From positions 186,001 through 250,000 of the forward strand of contig NZ_JANHDP010000006.1 of assembly GCF_024494695.1 (NCBI RefSeq): a stretch of 64,000 nt of DNA, read 5' to 3'. This document shows, piece by piece, positions 1-8,936 of the stretch. Numbering within the stretch: the stretch's first letter is position 1; each line of letters begins with the position of its first letter. The notes beneath the pieces were generated by a model. That model saw only the letters and a program-made list of their open reading frames with translations. It had not been told where the DNA came from and did not search any database. The DNA comes from Natronoarchaeum rubrum (lineage in GTDB: Archaea; Halobacteriota; Halobacteria; Halobacteriales; Natronoarchaeaceae). The translations under genes and the position numbers were made by a program.

Positions 1-1322
1 GCCGGTTCCTCCCGCGGTACGAGGATGCGGCGTCGCGCCGGGGCGTGCTCGTGTCCGGCTTCCAGATCGCGGTCCCGCTCAGCCTGCTCGCGGCGAGCGG
101 GATCTACCTCGCCGCGGATCCGATCGCCGTCCGGATCTTCAGCGACACCTCGGTCGCACCGGTGATCCGGGTGTTCGCCGTCGCGTTGCCGTTCGCCGCG
201 CTCGTCCGGCTGACCGTCGGGAGCGTCCAGGGGATGCAACGGTCGCTCCCGAAAGTCGTCGTCCAGAACGTCGCGCTGCCGACGACGCGCTTTCTGCTGA
301 TCGCCGGCGTGCTCGCGCTGGGACTGGGCGCGGTGGCGGCCGCGTGGGCGTACGGCCTCGCGTACGTCGTCGCCGCGACGATCGGCGGGTACTACCTTGC
401 GCGTCACACCCCGCTCCTCGACGACGTCGACCCTGTGCCGATGCGGCGGGAGTTGCTCGCCTTTTCGGCGCCGCTGGTCGTCACCGCGGCGATGTTGCAG
501 GTGCTCTCTCACATCGACACGTTCATCGTGGGCTACTTCGCCTCGACCGGCGACGTCGGCGTCTACAACGTCGTCTACCGACTCGCACAGCTCCTGACGG
601 TCGTGCTCTCGGCGTTCGGCTTCATCGTGATGCCGACGATCTCGTCGCTCGACGCCGACGACGCGACCGCCGAGATCCGGCGCACCTACCAGGTCGCCGC
701 GAAGTGGATCCTGCTGGCGACGCTCCCGGTGTTTCTCGTGATCGCGCTGTTCCCCGAGATGGTGATCAAGCTCACGTTCGGCGCGGAGTACGTCCCCGGC
801 GCCGCCGCGCTGTCGGTGCTGGCGGTCGGTTTCTTCACGCACGCGATCGTCGGGCCGAACGGTAACGCGCTGACCTCTATCGGCCGGACGCGGCTGATCA
901 TGTACGACAACGTCGCCGTCGCGATGACGAACGTCGCGCTGAATTTCGCGCTGGTGCCGGGCTACGGCATCTTCGGCGCGGCAGTGGCGACGTCGATCTC
1001 CTACGGCCTGCTGAACGGGCTGTACACCTACCAGCTCTACCGAGAGACGGGGATCCAGCCGTTCACGCGGGGAATGGTCCGGCCCTTCGGCGTCGCGCTG
1101 GCGCTGGTCGGGATGATCTACTGGGTGACGACGACGTTCTTCGCGGTGACGCTCCCGCTGCTGGTGGCGATGTTCGGCGTGTTCCTCGGGCTGTATGGCG
1201 TCGTCATCCTGCGCTTCGGCGGCATCGAGGACGAAGAGATCATGCTGCTGTGGAGCTTCGAGGAGCGCTTCGGCGTCGATCTGGGGCCTCTGAAGCAGGT
1301 CGCCGAAAAACTACACGGCTGA
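1..1322 (+). CDS. Polysaccharide/oligosaccharide flippase (MATE/MOP superfamily), 5' end outside window
   Basis: The frame is open from the first base, reading RFLPRYED before the first in-window GTG (position 45), so the gene starts upstream and only its C-terminal part is seen. The visible protein (over 425 residues) is almost entirely hydrophobic helices, about ten or eleven, separated by short Arg-rich loops, as in Wzx/RfbX-type flippases that move lipid-linked glycans across the membrane. In haloarchaea such proteins serve S-layer N-glycosylation or exopolysaccharide export; which glycan is moved cannot be read here. The C-terminus ends in a short soluble tail with an acidic EDEEIMLLWSFEERFG segment. 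It converges on lysS with a 40 bp gap. Confidence 0.85.
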   Translation, partial: RFLPRYEDAASRRGVLVSGFQIAVPLSLLAASGIYLAADPIAVRIFSDTSVAPVIRVFAVALPFAALVRLTVGSVQGMQRSLPKVVVQNVALPTTRFLLIAGVLALGLGAVAAAWAYGLAYVVAATIGGYYLARHTPLLDDVDPVPMRRELLAFSAPLVVTAAMLQVLSHIDTFIVGYFASTGDVGVYNVVYRLAQLLTVVLSAFGFIVMPTISSLDADDATAEIRRTYQVAAKWILLATLPVFLVIALFPEMVIKLTFGAEYVPGAAALSVLAVGFFTHAIVGPNGNALTSIGRTRLIMYDNVAVAMTNVALNFALVPGYGIFGAAVATSISYGLLNGLYTYQLYRETGIQPFTRGMVRPFGVALALVGMIYWVTTTFFAVTLPLLVAMFGVFLGLYGVVILRFGGIEDEEIMLLWSFEERFGVDLGPLKQVAEKLHG

Positions 1323-1362
1323 CCGTCGCGAGGACGGTCGCGCCCCGTCGCTCGAACGCCGG

Positions 1363-3108
1363 TTACCGCTCCCGTCGCAGCCGCGCCAGCACGAACTCCT
1401 CGTCGAGTTTCGCGAGGAAGGGGCCGAGCTTCGGGCCGTCCTCCTGATCGAAGAAGAGTCGGTAGCCGGCGGCGAAGAAGTCGCCGACGTCGACGTCGTG
1501 CCGGCGAGCGGTCTCGAAAATCTCGCCCTGTATCTCGTCGGGGTCGTCGTGGGCCTCGACGAAGTCCGCGAGCTCGTCCAGCGCCGTCTCGACGTTCTCG
1601 TCGAAGTCGACCGCGGGCAGCTCGTCGCGCTTGAGGTCGTAGTTGTACGCGTTGTCGGTCCTGCGGGCCCACTCGCGTGCGCGCTCGACCCGTGCGAGGG
1701 CTTCCTCGACGGCCCACTCCGGCGTGTCCTCGTCGATGTGACCCTCGCGGCGGGCGATCTCCTCGCGCAGTTCGGGGTCGTCTGTCATCCCTAGCACCGC
1801 GGCGAAGGAGTAGGGGATGCGGACGCGCTCCTCGTCGACTTCCTCGACCAGGAACGGATAGACGCGCTCGGCGAACGCCGCCTCGGCGTCGTCGGCGTCG
1901 ATCTCGCCGAAGTAGACGCGTTCGAGGCGGTCGAACTCGTTGACGAGCTGGTCGAGGCGCTCGATCGAGAAGTCCTGTGCCTTCGAGGGATCGGTCGCGA
2001 AGAAGTACCGCAGCACCTCGGGCTCGATCAGTTCCAGTACGTCCGAGACGAGCACGACGTTGCCCTCCGAGGAGGAGAACGGCTGGCCGTCGAGCGTGAA
2101 CCACTCGTAGACCATCGGCACCGGCGGCTCGACGTCCATCACGTTCAGCGCGACGTCGACGCCGCTGGGCCAGGAGCCCTCGGCGTGGTCCTTGCCGAAC
2201 GGCTCGAAGTCGACGCCCAGGTGGTCCCACTGGGCGACCCACTCGAAGCGCCAGGGGAGCTTGCCGCCGCCGAAGCCGACCTCGCCCTCGTGACCGCAGC
2301 CCTCGATGGTGCGGTCGCCAGCCTCCATGTCGGTACAGCGGTACGAGACGGTGCCGGCCTCGACGTCGACGCCGGTCACCGTCTCGGTGATCTTGCCGCA
2401 GTCCTCGCAGATCGGGTTGAACGGGTAGTAATCCTCGTCGACCTTGTCCTGATACTCCGAGAGCACCTCGCGGGCGCGATCCGCGTCCGCGAGCAGGTCG
2501 GCGACGGTGTCGTCGAGCTCGCCGCGCTCGTAGAGGTCGGTGTTCGAGACGACGTCCATCGGAACGTCGAGCTGCTCGGCGATGCCGGCGATCAGCGTCG
2601 AGAAGTGCTCGCCGTAGGAGTCACAGCAGCCGAAGGGATCTGGAATGTCGGTGTAGGGGCGCCCGAGGTTCTTCCCCAACGCGCCGGCGTTCACGTCGCC
2701 CAGATCGACGATCTCCCCGTCCAGATCCGCGAGCTTCCGGGGGAGCTTCCGGAGCGGGTCGCGGTCGTCGGTGGTGAATACCTGCTGTACCTCGCGGCCG
2801 CGCTCGCGAAGCACCTCGGCGACGAAGTAGCCAAGCACGATCTCGTTGGCGTTGCCGAGATGCGGGATGCCCGACGGCGAGATGCCGCCCTTGATGACGA
2901 TCGGTTCGTCCGGTTCCCCGGTTTCGATCTCGTCGGCCACCCGATCGGCCCAGAAAACGTACCGGTCGCCGACCCCCTCGTCGGCGTCGCTCTCGCGGAG
3001 GACGTAGGGGTCGTGCTCCGGCGGGACGCCGTGGTCCGGTCGGTCATCTGCGGACTCGTCCGCGGCCGCGGTTCCCCCCGCTTCGTTCGCGTCGCCCTCG
3101 GAGCTCAT
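1363..3108 (-). CDS. lysS: Lysyl-tRNA synthetase, class I (archaeal type)
   Basis: Charges tRNA-Lys with lysine in the cytoplasm. The 581-residue product carries the class I signatures: the HIGH-like PSGIPHLGN (residues 78-86, with HLGN at 83-86) and a KMSKS-like SSSEGN near residue 340. This makes it the class I LysRS of many archaea and not the class II enzyme of bacteria and eukaryotes. Cys pairs in the middle (CEDCGK near residue 235, and a later C/C-G-H cluster) suggest a metal-binding insertion. About 40 acidic, low-complexity residues precede the catalytic domain, a usual haloarchaeal extension. Its ATG overlaps the pyrH stop in an ATGA (3105-3108), so the two are probably translationally coupled. 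Confidence 0.95.
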   Translation of the reverse strand: MSSEGDANEAGGTAAADESADDRPDHGVPPEHDPYVLRESDADEGVGDRYVFWADRVADEIETGEPDEPIVIKGGISPSGIPHLGNANEIVLGYFVAEVLRERGREVQQVFTTDDRDPLRKLPRKLADLDGEIVDLGDVNAGALGKNLGRPYTDIPDPFGCCDSYGEHFSTLIAGIAEQLDVPMDVVSNTDLYERGELDDTVADLLADADRAREVLSEYQDKVDEDYYPFNPICEDCGKITETVTGVDVEAGTVSYRCTDMEAGDRTIEGCGHEGEVGFGGGKLPWRFEWVAQWDHLGVDFEPFGKDHAEGSWPSGVDVALNVMDVEPPVPMVYEWFTLDGQPFSSSEGNVVLVSDVLELIEPEVLRYFFATDPSKAQDFSIERLDQLVNEFDRLERVYFGEIDADDAEAAFAERVYPFLVEEVDEERVRIPYSFAAVLGMTDDPELREEIARREGHIDEDTPEWAVEEALARVERAREWARRTDNAYNYDLKRDELPAVDFDENVETALDELADFVEAHDDPDEIQGEIFETARRHDVDVGDFFAAGYRLFFDQEDGPKLGPFLAKLDEEFVLARLRRER

Positions 3109-3830
3109 AGCTCGCCGTCGGCCCAGTAGGTCGGCTCGTCGTCGGCGCCCTCCGGAATCACGTCGGTGCCCTCGTGGTCGCCGTACTTCACCGCGTCGAG
3201 GATGCGGTCGGGCTCGGTACCGTCGAGTACCACCGTGCGCATGCCCGAGCGCTGGATCACCTTTGCGGCCAGCAAGTCGACGGGCGCGGAGCTGCCGGCG
3301 TTCATCTCGATGCCGGCGATCACGTCGACGAGGTCGGTCGCCGACAGCTGGTCGTATTTCGTCGCGTCGTCGGTCTCGTTGGGGTCGTCACTGAACACGC
3401 CGGGGACGCTCGTGGCGTACACCAGCAAGTCTGCGTTGACGTACTCCGCGAGGGCCGCGCCGACGGCGTCGGTGGTCTGGGCCGGAGCGACGCCGCCCAT
3501 CACGCAGACGTCGCCGCGCTTGAGCGCCGCGCCGGCTTCCTCGTAGTCTTCCGCGGGCGAGGGGTTGGCCATCTCGCCGAGCGCCGAGATCAGCAACCGG
3601 GCGTTCAGCCGGGTCACGTCGATACCGATCTCGTCGAGGTTCATCTCGTTGGCGCCCAGCTCCCGCGCCGTGCCGATATACTTCCGCGCGACGCTGCCGC
3701 CGCCGACGACGACGCCGACGGTGCAGCCGTCCGCGACGAGCTGCTCGATGACGGCCGCGTGCTCGCGGATCCGTTCGGCCCCCAGATCCGGAGCGAGCAC
3801 GCTTCCGCCGATAGAAACGACGACTTTCAT
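3105..3830 (-). CDS. pyrH: Uridylate kinase (UMP kinase), archaeal type
   Basis: Phosphorylates UMP to UDP in pyrimidine nucleotide synthesis. The 241-residue amino-acid-kinase-fold protein starts MKVVVSIGGSVLAP, with a second glycine-rich VVGGGSVARKYIG loop and the family's NADLLVYAT and DQLSATDLVD segments. The frame stays open another 180 codons upstream, but that extension is low-complexity and not homologous to the family; the ATG at 3828-3830 sits about 30 bp after a TATA-like element (3856-3865), so I take this start. It is the first gene of a two-gene operon with lysS. PyrG, the next step toward CTP, is encoded 34 kb away in this window. Confidence 0.94.
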   Translation of the reverse strand: MKVVVSIGGSVLAPDLGAERIREHAAVIEQLVADGCTVGVVVGGGSVARKYIGTARELGANEMNLDEIGIDVTRLNARLLISALGEMANPSPAEDYEEAGAALKRGDVCVMGGVAPAQTTDAVGAALAEYVNADLLVYATSVPGVFSDDPNETDDATKYDQLSATDLVDVIAGIEMNAGSSAPVDLLAAKVIQRSGMRTVVLDGTEPDRILDAVKYGDHEGTDVIPEGADDEPTYWADGEL

Positions 3831-3855
3831 GCTACCCCGTCGTAACCCGGTTGCG

Positions 3856-3865
3856 CTCTTAAGGG
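3856..3865 (-). promoter_or_regulatory. Probable TATA box of the pyrH-lysS operon
   Basis: Read on the minus strand this is CCCTTAAGAG, centred about 30 bp before the pyrH ATG. That spacing predicts a transcript with almost no leader, which is typical of haloarchaea. Inference from sequence only. Confidence 0.5.
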
Positions 3866-4277
3866 TTGTCAACTCGCGGCTGCGCGCGTTCTCCGGGCGG
3901 GGCCCCGACACTGCGGTATGTCGGACCGTATCGGGTGGAGCGAAGGGGGAACGGAACCGCTCTCGTCGACCGGGTGAGAAGCTGATCTGACCGGCGGGAG
4001 AGTAACCTGCTCCTACCCCACCGACCGCGCGCCGCGGCGGGACCCTCGCTCGACGAGACAGAATGCGGCCAAAACTACCGCATTCTCGCCGTGACAGTAT
4101 GTGACACGATACTGACGGCGATGGCCGACACCACTTCGATGAGAAAGATCCTACAGACGTTATAAAATTTCTAATGTCCTTAGAATCATCCGTGAAACGT
4201 CCTCGAAGGGGCGTGAAACGTCTCGAAAAACTACCACGACCGGTGAACGCAGTCGAAACCGACCGAAGCATCCTCTC

Positions 4278-4284
4278 TTTATAA
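4278..4284 (+). promoter_or_regulatory. TATA box of the DUF7123-like gene
   Basis: TTTATAA lies about 40 bp before the ATG at 4321, the expected place for an archaeal promoter giving a short leader of about 15 nt. Confidence 0.6.
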
Positions 4285-4320
4285 CAGATATCCCCGGATA
4301 GAACTGAACAGGTGGTTTCA

Positions 4321-4581
4321 ATGAGCGCCACATCACAACCCTCCACGGACGCCGAGCAGCCCACGACCGAGAGCAAGGAACAGCGCCTCCGCGGCTTCCT
4401 CGCCGAGAAGGCGACCGACGGCGAACTCTACTTCAAGAGCAAGTTCATCGCCGACGAGGTCGACCTCTCCCCCAAGGAAATCGGCGCGCTGATGGTCAAG
4501 CTGAGCGAGTCCTGCACCGATCTCGAAATCGAGAAGTGGTCGTACACGAGCGCGACGACCTGGCGCGTCGAGCCCGCGTAA
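4321..4581 (+). CDS. Small haloarchaeal protein, DUF7123-like
   Basis: An 86-residue acidic protein. After a disordered N-terminus (residues 1-20, rich in Ser, Thr, Gln and Glu) it has a compact core, KEQRLRGFLAEKA..YFKSKFIADEVDLSPKEIGALM, that reads like a winged-helix unit: a helix, then an ELYFKSKFIADEVDLSPKEIG helix-turn-helix, ending in a strand pair (LEIEKWSYTSATTWRVE). I believe it matches the haloarchaeal DUF7123 family, of unknown function. It may be a DNA- or RNA-binding regulator; that is inference from shape only. A GTG three codons upstream (4312) is an alternative start, but the ATG is favoured. It has its own promoter and is followed by a 200 bp gap. Confidence 0.75.
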   Translation: MSATSQPSTDAEQPTTESKEQRLRGFLAEKATDGELYFKSKFIADEVDLSPKEIGALMVKLSESCTDLEIEKWSYTSATTWRVEPA

Positions 4582-4783
4582 GCCGACGTTACCCTGAATC
4601 GGTTACCCGATACAGCGCGTACAGGCCGCGGCGATGCCGCCTCGCGCTACGGCAGGTCCCCCTCGCCGCGGCGGCGACCCGTTTTTCACGACGAACCGTC
4701 ACCCGATCGACAGCGTCAGGTCCGCGTCGCCGAAATGCCGCGTGCGTGGCCTCTTTAACGATGGCCGGACTAGCGTGTCGTAG

Positions 4784-5890
4784 ATGTCCGAGCCGGAGTG
4801 GGACGATCGGGGGCCGCCGACGGAGGCGTTCGCCGAAATCTTCTACGTCTACGAGGTGCGCGCGGACGACGATCGCATCGAGTACTACGGGACGCCGCTG
4901 GTCCCGCGCCAGCGCGTGGTCGAGGAGCTCTGGCCGGCGTTCCAGTCGGCCGGCTACGATCTCCAGTTCGTGCGCGAGAGCGGCGAGACGGTGCTCGTCG
5001 CCGAACCGTCCGACAGCGAGTCGTCGGGCGTACCGTGGACAAACGTGGCGCTGTTTCTCGCGACGGCGGTGTCGACGCTGCTGGTCGGCGCGGCGTGGTA
5101 CCGGATCGACCTGACGAGCGACCCGCTCGCGGTCCTGCGGGCGTGGCCGTTCGCGGCCGCCGTGCTGGGCGTGTTCGGCGTCCACGAGATGGGTCACTAC
5201 GTCATGAGCCGGTACCACGGCGTGCGCGCGTCGCTGCCCTACTTCATCCCGGTCCCGACGCTGTTCGGCACGATGGGCGCCGTGATCAAGATGAAAGGGC
5301 GGATGCCCGACCGGAAGGCGCTGTTCGACATCGGCGTCGCCGGGCCGCTCGCGGGACTGGTCGCGACGGTCGTCGTCACCGTCGTGGGGCTCCAGTTGGA
5401 TCCCGTGACGACGGTCGAACCCGCTGCGCGCGGCGGCGAGTCGGTCGTACTCCGCCTGAACCACCCGCCGCTGCTGGACGCCATCGCCGCCCTGACGGGT
5501 CACGCAGGTCGCTCGTCGTTCCACCCCGTCGTCGTCGGCGGCTGGCTCGGGATGTTCATCACGTTCCTCAACATGATCCCCGTCGGCCAGTTAGACGGCG
5601 GGCACGTCTCCCGGGCGATGTTCGGCGAGTACCAAGAGACCCTCGCCGCGGCCGTCCCCGGCGCGCTGATCGCGCTCGGCGGCTACCTCCACTTCTTCGA
5701 CGGCGTCTCGCTCAACAGCGTCGGCATCTGGTTCCTCTGGGGTGCGATCGCGCTGTTCATGACGCTGGTCGGCGCCGTCCGGCCGATCGACGACTCGCCG
5801 CTGGACCGCAAGCGGTTCGCCCTCGGCGTCGTCACGTTCGTCCTCGCGGGACTGTGTTTCACGCCGGTCCCGATCGAGATGATCGGCTGA
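4784..5890 (+). CDS. Site-2 protease family membrane metalloprotease (M50)
   Basis: A 368-residue intramembrane zinc protease. The zinc-binding motif HEMGH lies at residues 134-138 within a membrane segment, and the third-ligand motif LDGGH at 270-274 within NMIPVGQLDGGHVSRAMFG, as in S2P-family enzymes that cut membrane-anchored regulators or signal-peptide remnants. About 70 N-terminal residues (FYVYEVRADDDRIEYYGTPL) form a soluble domain, followed by six or so hydrophobic helices. A CTTTAAC TATA-like element is about 35 bp upstream of the ATG. The substrate cannot be deduced. It is the first of several membrane proteases in the window. Confidence 0.9.
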   Translation: MSEPEWDDRGPPTEAFAEIFYVYEVRADDDRIEYYGTPLVPRQRVVEELWPAFQSAGYDLQFVRESGETVLVAEPSDSESSGVPWTNVALFLATAVSTLLVGAAWYRIDLTSDPLAVLRAWPFAAAVLGVFGVHEMGHYVMSRYHGVRASLPYFIPVPTLFGTMGAVIKMKGRMPDRKALFDIGVAGPLAGLVATVVVTVVGLQLDPVTTVEPAARGGESVVLRLNHPPLLDAIAALTGHAGRSSFHPVVVGGWLGMFITFLNMIPVGQLDGGHVSRAMFGEYQETLAAAVPGALIALGGYLHFFDGVSLNSVGIWFLWGAIALFMTLVGAVRPIDDSPLDRKRFALGVVTFVLAGLCFTPVPIEMIG

Positions 5891-5928
5891 GAAATCGGCC
5901 GACGCAAGCGACGTTTCTTTCGTGAGAA

Positions 5929-5938
5929 AGTATTTGAA
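5929..5938 (+). promoter_or_regulatory. Promoter of the small membrane protein at 5961
   Basis: AGTATTTGAA lies about 27 bp before the ATG at 5961 and places the transcription start close to that codon. This argues against the upstream ATG at 5922, which would lie before the TATA box. Confidence 0.5.
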
Positions 5939-5960
5939 CGATGTCGGAAAACAAGCCCGT

Positions 5961-6383
5961 ATGCCAGTCGACGCTCTCGCCGGCGCGCCCGTAAAAATTC
6001 AGTTGTTTATCGGCGTCTGGGTCGTGCTGATCCTCGGGCTGATTCTTGCAGCCGGGTACTGGGTGTACCGGGACGCCGCTCTCAGAGGCAGTACGAATCC
6101 GCTCGGCTGGGCGATCGCGAGCGTCGTCGGCTTTCAGTTCGTTCCGATCATTTACCTGTATTATCGGGAGCGAATCGGCCCGCGAAGCGAGCCGCCGTCG
6201 CGCTTCGATCGAACCCTGAACGCAACGGTCGTCGGGATCGTCGTGGTGTTCATCGTCGGCGCGCTCGTCACGCCGCCGGACCCGTTCTCGCAGGTCGCGT
6301 TCGCCACGCCCGCAGTTCTCGTCGCGATCCCCGCGGCCTACGCGTACGCCACCTACCGAGACCGCAACGCGAGCCCGAGCTAA
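5961..6383 (+). CDS. Small four-helix membrane protein of unknown function
   Basis: 140 residues from the ATG at 5961; the frame also allows a start at 5922, but the TATA-like element falls between the two. Four hydrophobic segments are clear: VWVVLILGLILAAGYWVY, LGWAIASVVGFQFVPIIYLYY, TVVGIVVVFIVGALV, and a last one ending in AYAYATYRDR. Loops carry a YRDA and a YYRERIGPRSEPPSRFDR basic patch, suggesting cytoplasmic loops. I do not recognise a family. It lies 70 bp after the site-2 protease and has its own promoter, so an operon link is not required. It converges on thiL. Confidence 0.65.
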   Translation: MPVDALAGAPVKIQLFIGVWVVLILGLILAAGYWVYRDAALRGSTNPLGWAIASVVGFQFVPIIYLYYRERIGPRSEPPSRFDRTLNATVVGIVVVFIVGALVTPPDPFSQVAFATPAVLVAIPAAYAYATYRDRNASPS

Positions 6384-6427
6384 CGCTGTCCGAAGGCAAT
6401 CACAACCGACAACGGAACACCTCTACC

Positions 6428-7306
6428 CTACTCCTCGCCGTGCGTGAATCCGCGATCCGGTAGCGGTTCGCCGTCTAGTTCGACGCCGCCGTCGGTGACG
6501 TGCCCGATCCGGGTCAGCGGCGTCGGACAGCGCTCGACGGCGGCGTCCAGCCGATCCTCGGGGACAGTGACGACGAGCTCGAAGTCCTCGCCGAAGAACA
6601 GCCCCAGTTCGCGGCGCTCGGTGGCGTCCGTAGCGACCTCGACGACGGCGTCGTGGATCGGCACGGCGTCGCTCTCGATCCCGACGCCGCAGTCGCTGGC
6701 TTCGGCGAGCTGGTGGAGCGATCGCGCGAGGCCGTCGCTCGAATCCATCATCGCGGTCGCGTCACCGGCCAGCGCGCGACCGGCCGCAACGCGGGGCTCG
6801 AACCGGAAGAGGTCGTTCGCGCGCTCGATCCGGCCGTTGTCGAACAGTTCGAGCGCGGCGGCGCTGCGGCCCAGCGTCCCCGTAACACAGACCGCGTCGC
6901 CGGGGTCGGCGCCCGAGCGCAGCACCGGCTCGTCGGCGTCCCCCAACGCGGTCGTCGCGACAGTGAACTCCCCGTGACCGTCCAGATCGCCGCCGACGTA
7001 GGCCGCGTCGACCGCCTCGCAGACGTCGCTCGCGCCCGCGACGAACGCTCGTATCTCCTCGCTGTCGAGGTCGGGAGCGCCGTACGCCGCGACGGCGGCG
7101 GTCGCCCGGGCCCCCATCGCGGCCACGTCCGACAGCGACGCGCCGACCGCCCGCCAGCCCGCCGTGTAGCGAGTGGTTCCCTCCGGAAAGTCCGTCGCCT
7201 CGTGGAGCATGTCGGTCGTGATCACCTGCTCCCCGATCACGGCGGCGTCGTCGCCGGCGCCGTCCAGCTCCGACGCCAGCATCGCCAGCGCCTCGCGCTC
7301 GTCCAT
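6428..7306 (-). CDS. thiL: Thiamine-monophosphate kinase
   Basis: Phosphorylates thiamine monophosphate to the active cofactor thiamine diphosphate. The 292-residue protein has the ThiL/PurM-fold markers: GDDAAVIG near residue 17, the ITTDMLHEATDF metal/substrate segment, RAVGASLSDVAAMGA, a VTGTLGRSAAALEL segment and MDSSDGLARSLHQLAE. Length is near the usual 300-330. A GCAAAAACC stretch (7331-7339; GGTTTTTGC on this strand) about 28 bp before the ATG is the likely TATA element, giving a leaderless message. It is divergent from the dehydrogenase gene at 7422. Confidence 0.93.
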   Translation of the reverse strand: MDEREALAMLASELDGAGDDAAVIGEQVITTDMLHEATDFPEGTTRYTAGWRAVGASLSDVAAMGARATAAVAAYGAPDLDSEEIRAFVAGASDVCEAVDAAYVGGDLDGHGEFTVATTALGDADEPVLRSGADPGDAVCVTGTLGRSAAALELFDNGRIERANDLFRFEPRVAAGRALAGDATAMMDSSDGLARSLHQLAEASDCGVGIESDAVPIHDAVVEVATDATERRELGLFFGEDFELVVTVPEDRLDAAVERCPTPLTRIGHVTDGGVELDGEPLPDRGFTHGEE

Positions 7307-7421
7307 TGTCGCGGAGTTCGGACGGGTGGGGCAAAAACCGCCCGATCGGCCGACAGTACTCTCTTGCCCGGCAATGAACGAACCCGTACGGTTTACCCGG
7401 TGGGCTACTTACCTACGATCA

Positions 7422-8399
7422 ATGTCGGACGATACGTGGACGAGCGAGCGGATGCCCGACCTCTCGGGCGACACCGTCGTCGTGACGGGCGCCAACAGCG
7501 GGCTCGGGTTCGCGGCGACCCGCGAGTTTGCGCGCAAGGGCGCTCACGTCGTGATGGCCTGCCGGAGCGCCGACCGCGGCGAGGACGCCAGAGCCGACCT
7601 CGAAGCGTCGGTCCCGGCGGCGTCGCTGTCGGTCGTGGAGTGCGACCTCGGCGATCGATCGTCGATCCGGGCGTTCGCCGAGAAGTTCCGGGATCGACAC
7701 GACGGGCTCGACGTGCTCTGTAACAACGCGGGCGTGATGGCGATTCCCTACCGGGAAACCGCCGACGGGATCGAGCGCCAGTTCGGCGTCAACCACCTCG
7801 GTCACTTCGCGCTGACGGGCTACCTGCTGCACTCGCTGCGCGACGCCGACGGCCAGTCCCGGATCGTCACCCAGAGCAGCGGGCTCCACGAGCGCGGCGA
7901 GATCGACGTCGAGCGCGTACGGCGACAGGCCCAGCAGGACGGCCCGCCCGAGGACTACGATCAGTGGGCGGCCTACGGCCGCAGCAAGCTCGCGAACGTC
8001 CTCTTCGCCTACGAGCTCGACCGCCGGCTCGACGCGACCGGCGACGACGTGGTGAGCGTGGCGTGTCACCCCGGCTACGCCGCGACGAACTTACAGACCC
8101 GCGGGGCGGAGATGTCGGGCTCGACGGTCAAGCTCTGGATCCAGAAAACCGCCAACCGACTGCTGGCCCAGAGCGCCGACGACGGCGCCCTGCCGATGCT
8201 GTACGCCGCGACCGCCGACGACGTGCAGGGCGGCGAGTACGTCGGCCCCGGCGGCTTCATGAACATGCGGGGCGCCCCCGAGCGCCAGCGCTCCAGCGAA
8301 CTGTCCTACGACCGCGACCTGGCTGCCGAGTTGTGGGCGGCCTCCGAGGAGCTCACCGGCGTCACCTACGACCTCGAACGACCCGCGTCGACGTCGTGA
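7422..8399 (+). CDS. Short-chain dehydrogenase/reductase (retinol-dehydrogenase-like)
   Basis: A 325-residue NAD(P)-dependent oxidoreductase. The cofactor motif TGANSGLG is at residues 22-29, followed by VVMACRSADRGEDAR (Arg after the second strand suggests NADP(H) preference), NNAGVM near residue 103, and the catalytic YxxxK as Y185-GRS-K189. The sequence resembles the retinol dehydrogenase/WW-domain oxidoreductase branch with a long C-terminus; the substrate is unknown. The ATG at 7422 lies about 30 bp after a GTTTACCC TATA-like element; the longer frame that starts at 7173 overlaps thiL on the other strand and is rejected. Confidence 0.88.
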   Translation: MSDDTWTSERMPDLSGDTVVVTGANSGLGFAATREFARKGAHVVMACRSADRGEDARADLEASVPAASLSVVECDLGDRSSIRAFAEKFRDRHDGLDVLCNNAGVMAIPYRETADGIERQFGVNHLGHFALTGYLLHSLRDADGQSRIVTQSSGLHERGEIDVERVRRQAQQDGPPEDYDQWAAYGRSKLANVLFAYELDRRLDATGDDVVSVACHPGYAATNLQTRGAEMSGSTVKLWIQKTANRLLAQSADDGALPMLYAATADDVQGGEYVGPGGFMNMRGAPERQRSSELSYDRDLAAELWAASEELTGVTYDLERPASTS

Positions 8400-8480
8400 G
8401 CGGCCGGGCACGCCGCCGGAGCGGGCCGCGGACGAACCGGATACGATGGTCTTAAATGCCGCGGCGGGGAACGGAATCCT

Positions 8481-8936
8481 ATGACGACGCTCTACGACGT
8501 TCCCGCGGAAGCGCTCATCGACGCGCTCGCGGAGGACCTCGCCGACAGCATCGAGGAACCCGACTGGGCCGAGTTCGCCGCCACCGGCGTCGAGGCCGAA
8601 CTGCCCCCCGAACAGGACGACTTCTGGGAGACCCGCGCCGCCAGCCTGCTCCGCAAGGTCGCCGTCGACGGCCCCGTCGGCGTCGAGCGCCTCTCGACGC
8701 AGTACGGCGGCTCGAAGAACGGCTCGAACCGCTACCGCGTCGCCCCCGACAAGCGCGTCGACGGCAGCAAGAAGATCATCCGGACGATCCTCCAGCAGCT
8801 CGAGGAGGAGGACCTGATCCAGACCGCCGAAGGCGAGGGCCGCCGCGTCACTCCCGAGGGCCAGAGCCTGCTCGACGAGACGGCCGAGGAGGTCCTCGAG
8901 GATCTCGACCGGCCCGAACTCGAGAAGTACGCCTGA
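8481..8936 (+). CDS. rps19e: 30S ribosomal protein S19e
   Basis: Component of the archaeal/eukaryotic small ribosomal subunit, needed for late maturation of its RNA. The 151-residue sequence matches S19e throughout: TTLYDVPAEALIDALAEDL, then WAEFAATG, the WETRAASLLRKVAVDGPVGVERL segment, QYGGSKNGSNRYRVAP and the C-terminal helix IIRTILQQLEEEDLI. It is followed by PDCD5, its usual archaeal neighbour, 171 bp downstream. Confidence 0.97.
   Translation: MTTLYDVPAEALIDALAEDLADSIEEPDWAEFAATGVEAELPPEQDDFWETRAASLLRKVAVDGPVGVERLSTQYGGSKNGSNRYRVAPDKRVDGSKKIIRTILQQLEEEDLIQTAEGEGRRVTPEGQSLLDETAEEVLEDLDRPELEKYA

Larger units (their letters stand above)
3831..4320. other. Divergent intergenic region with hairpins, a second TATA box and direct repeats
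   Basis: No convincing gene lies in these 490 bp between pyrH and the DUF7123-like gene. Two inverted repeats follow one another: a 9-bp perfect stem (4060-4068 with 4078-4086) and a 6-bp stem (CAGTAT/ATACTG, 4096-4115). An AT-rich TATA-like stretch TTATAAAA lies at 4160-4167, and after it two copies of CGTGAAACGTC-TCGAA (4191-4207 and 4212-4227) start 21 bp apart, about two helical turns. This could be a promoter with an operator, or the promoter of a small RNA. Confidence 0.5.

Noticed and set aside
3831..4376. 180-codon N-terminal extension of pyrH
   Set aside because: Not homologous to UMP kinases, overlaps the divergent gene and lies upstream of the pyrH TATA box.
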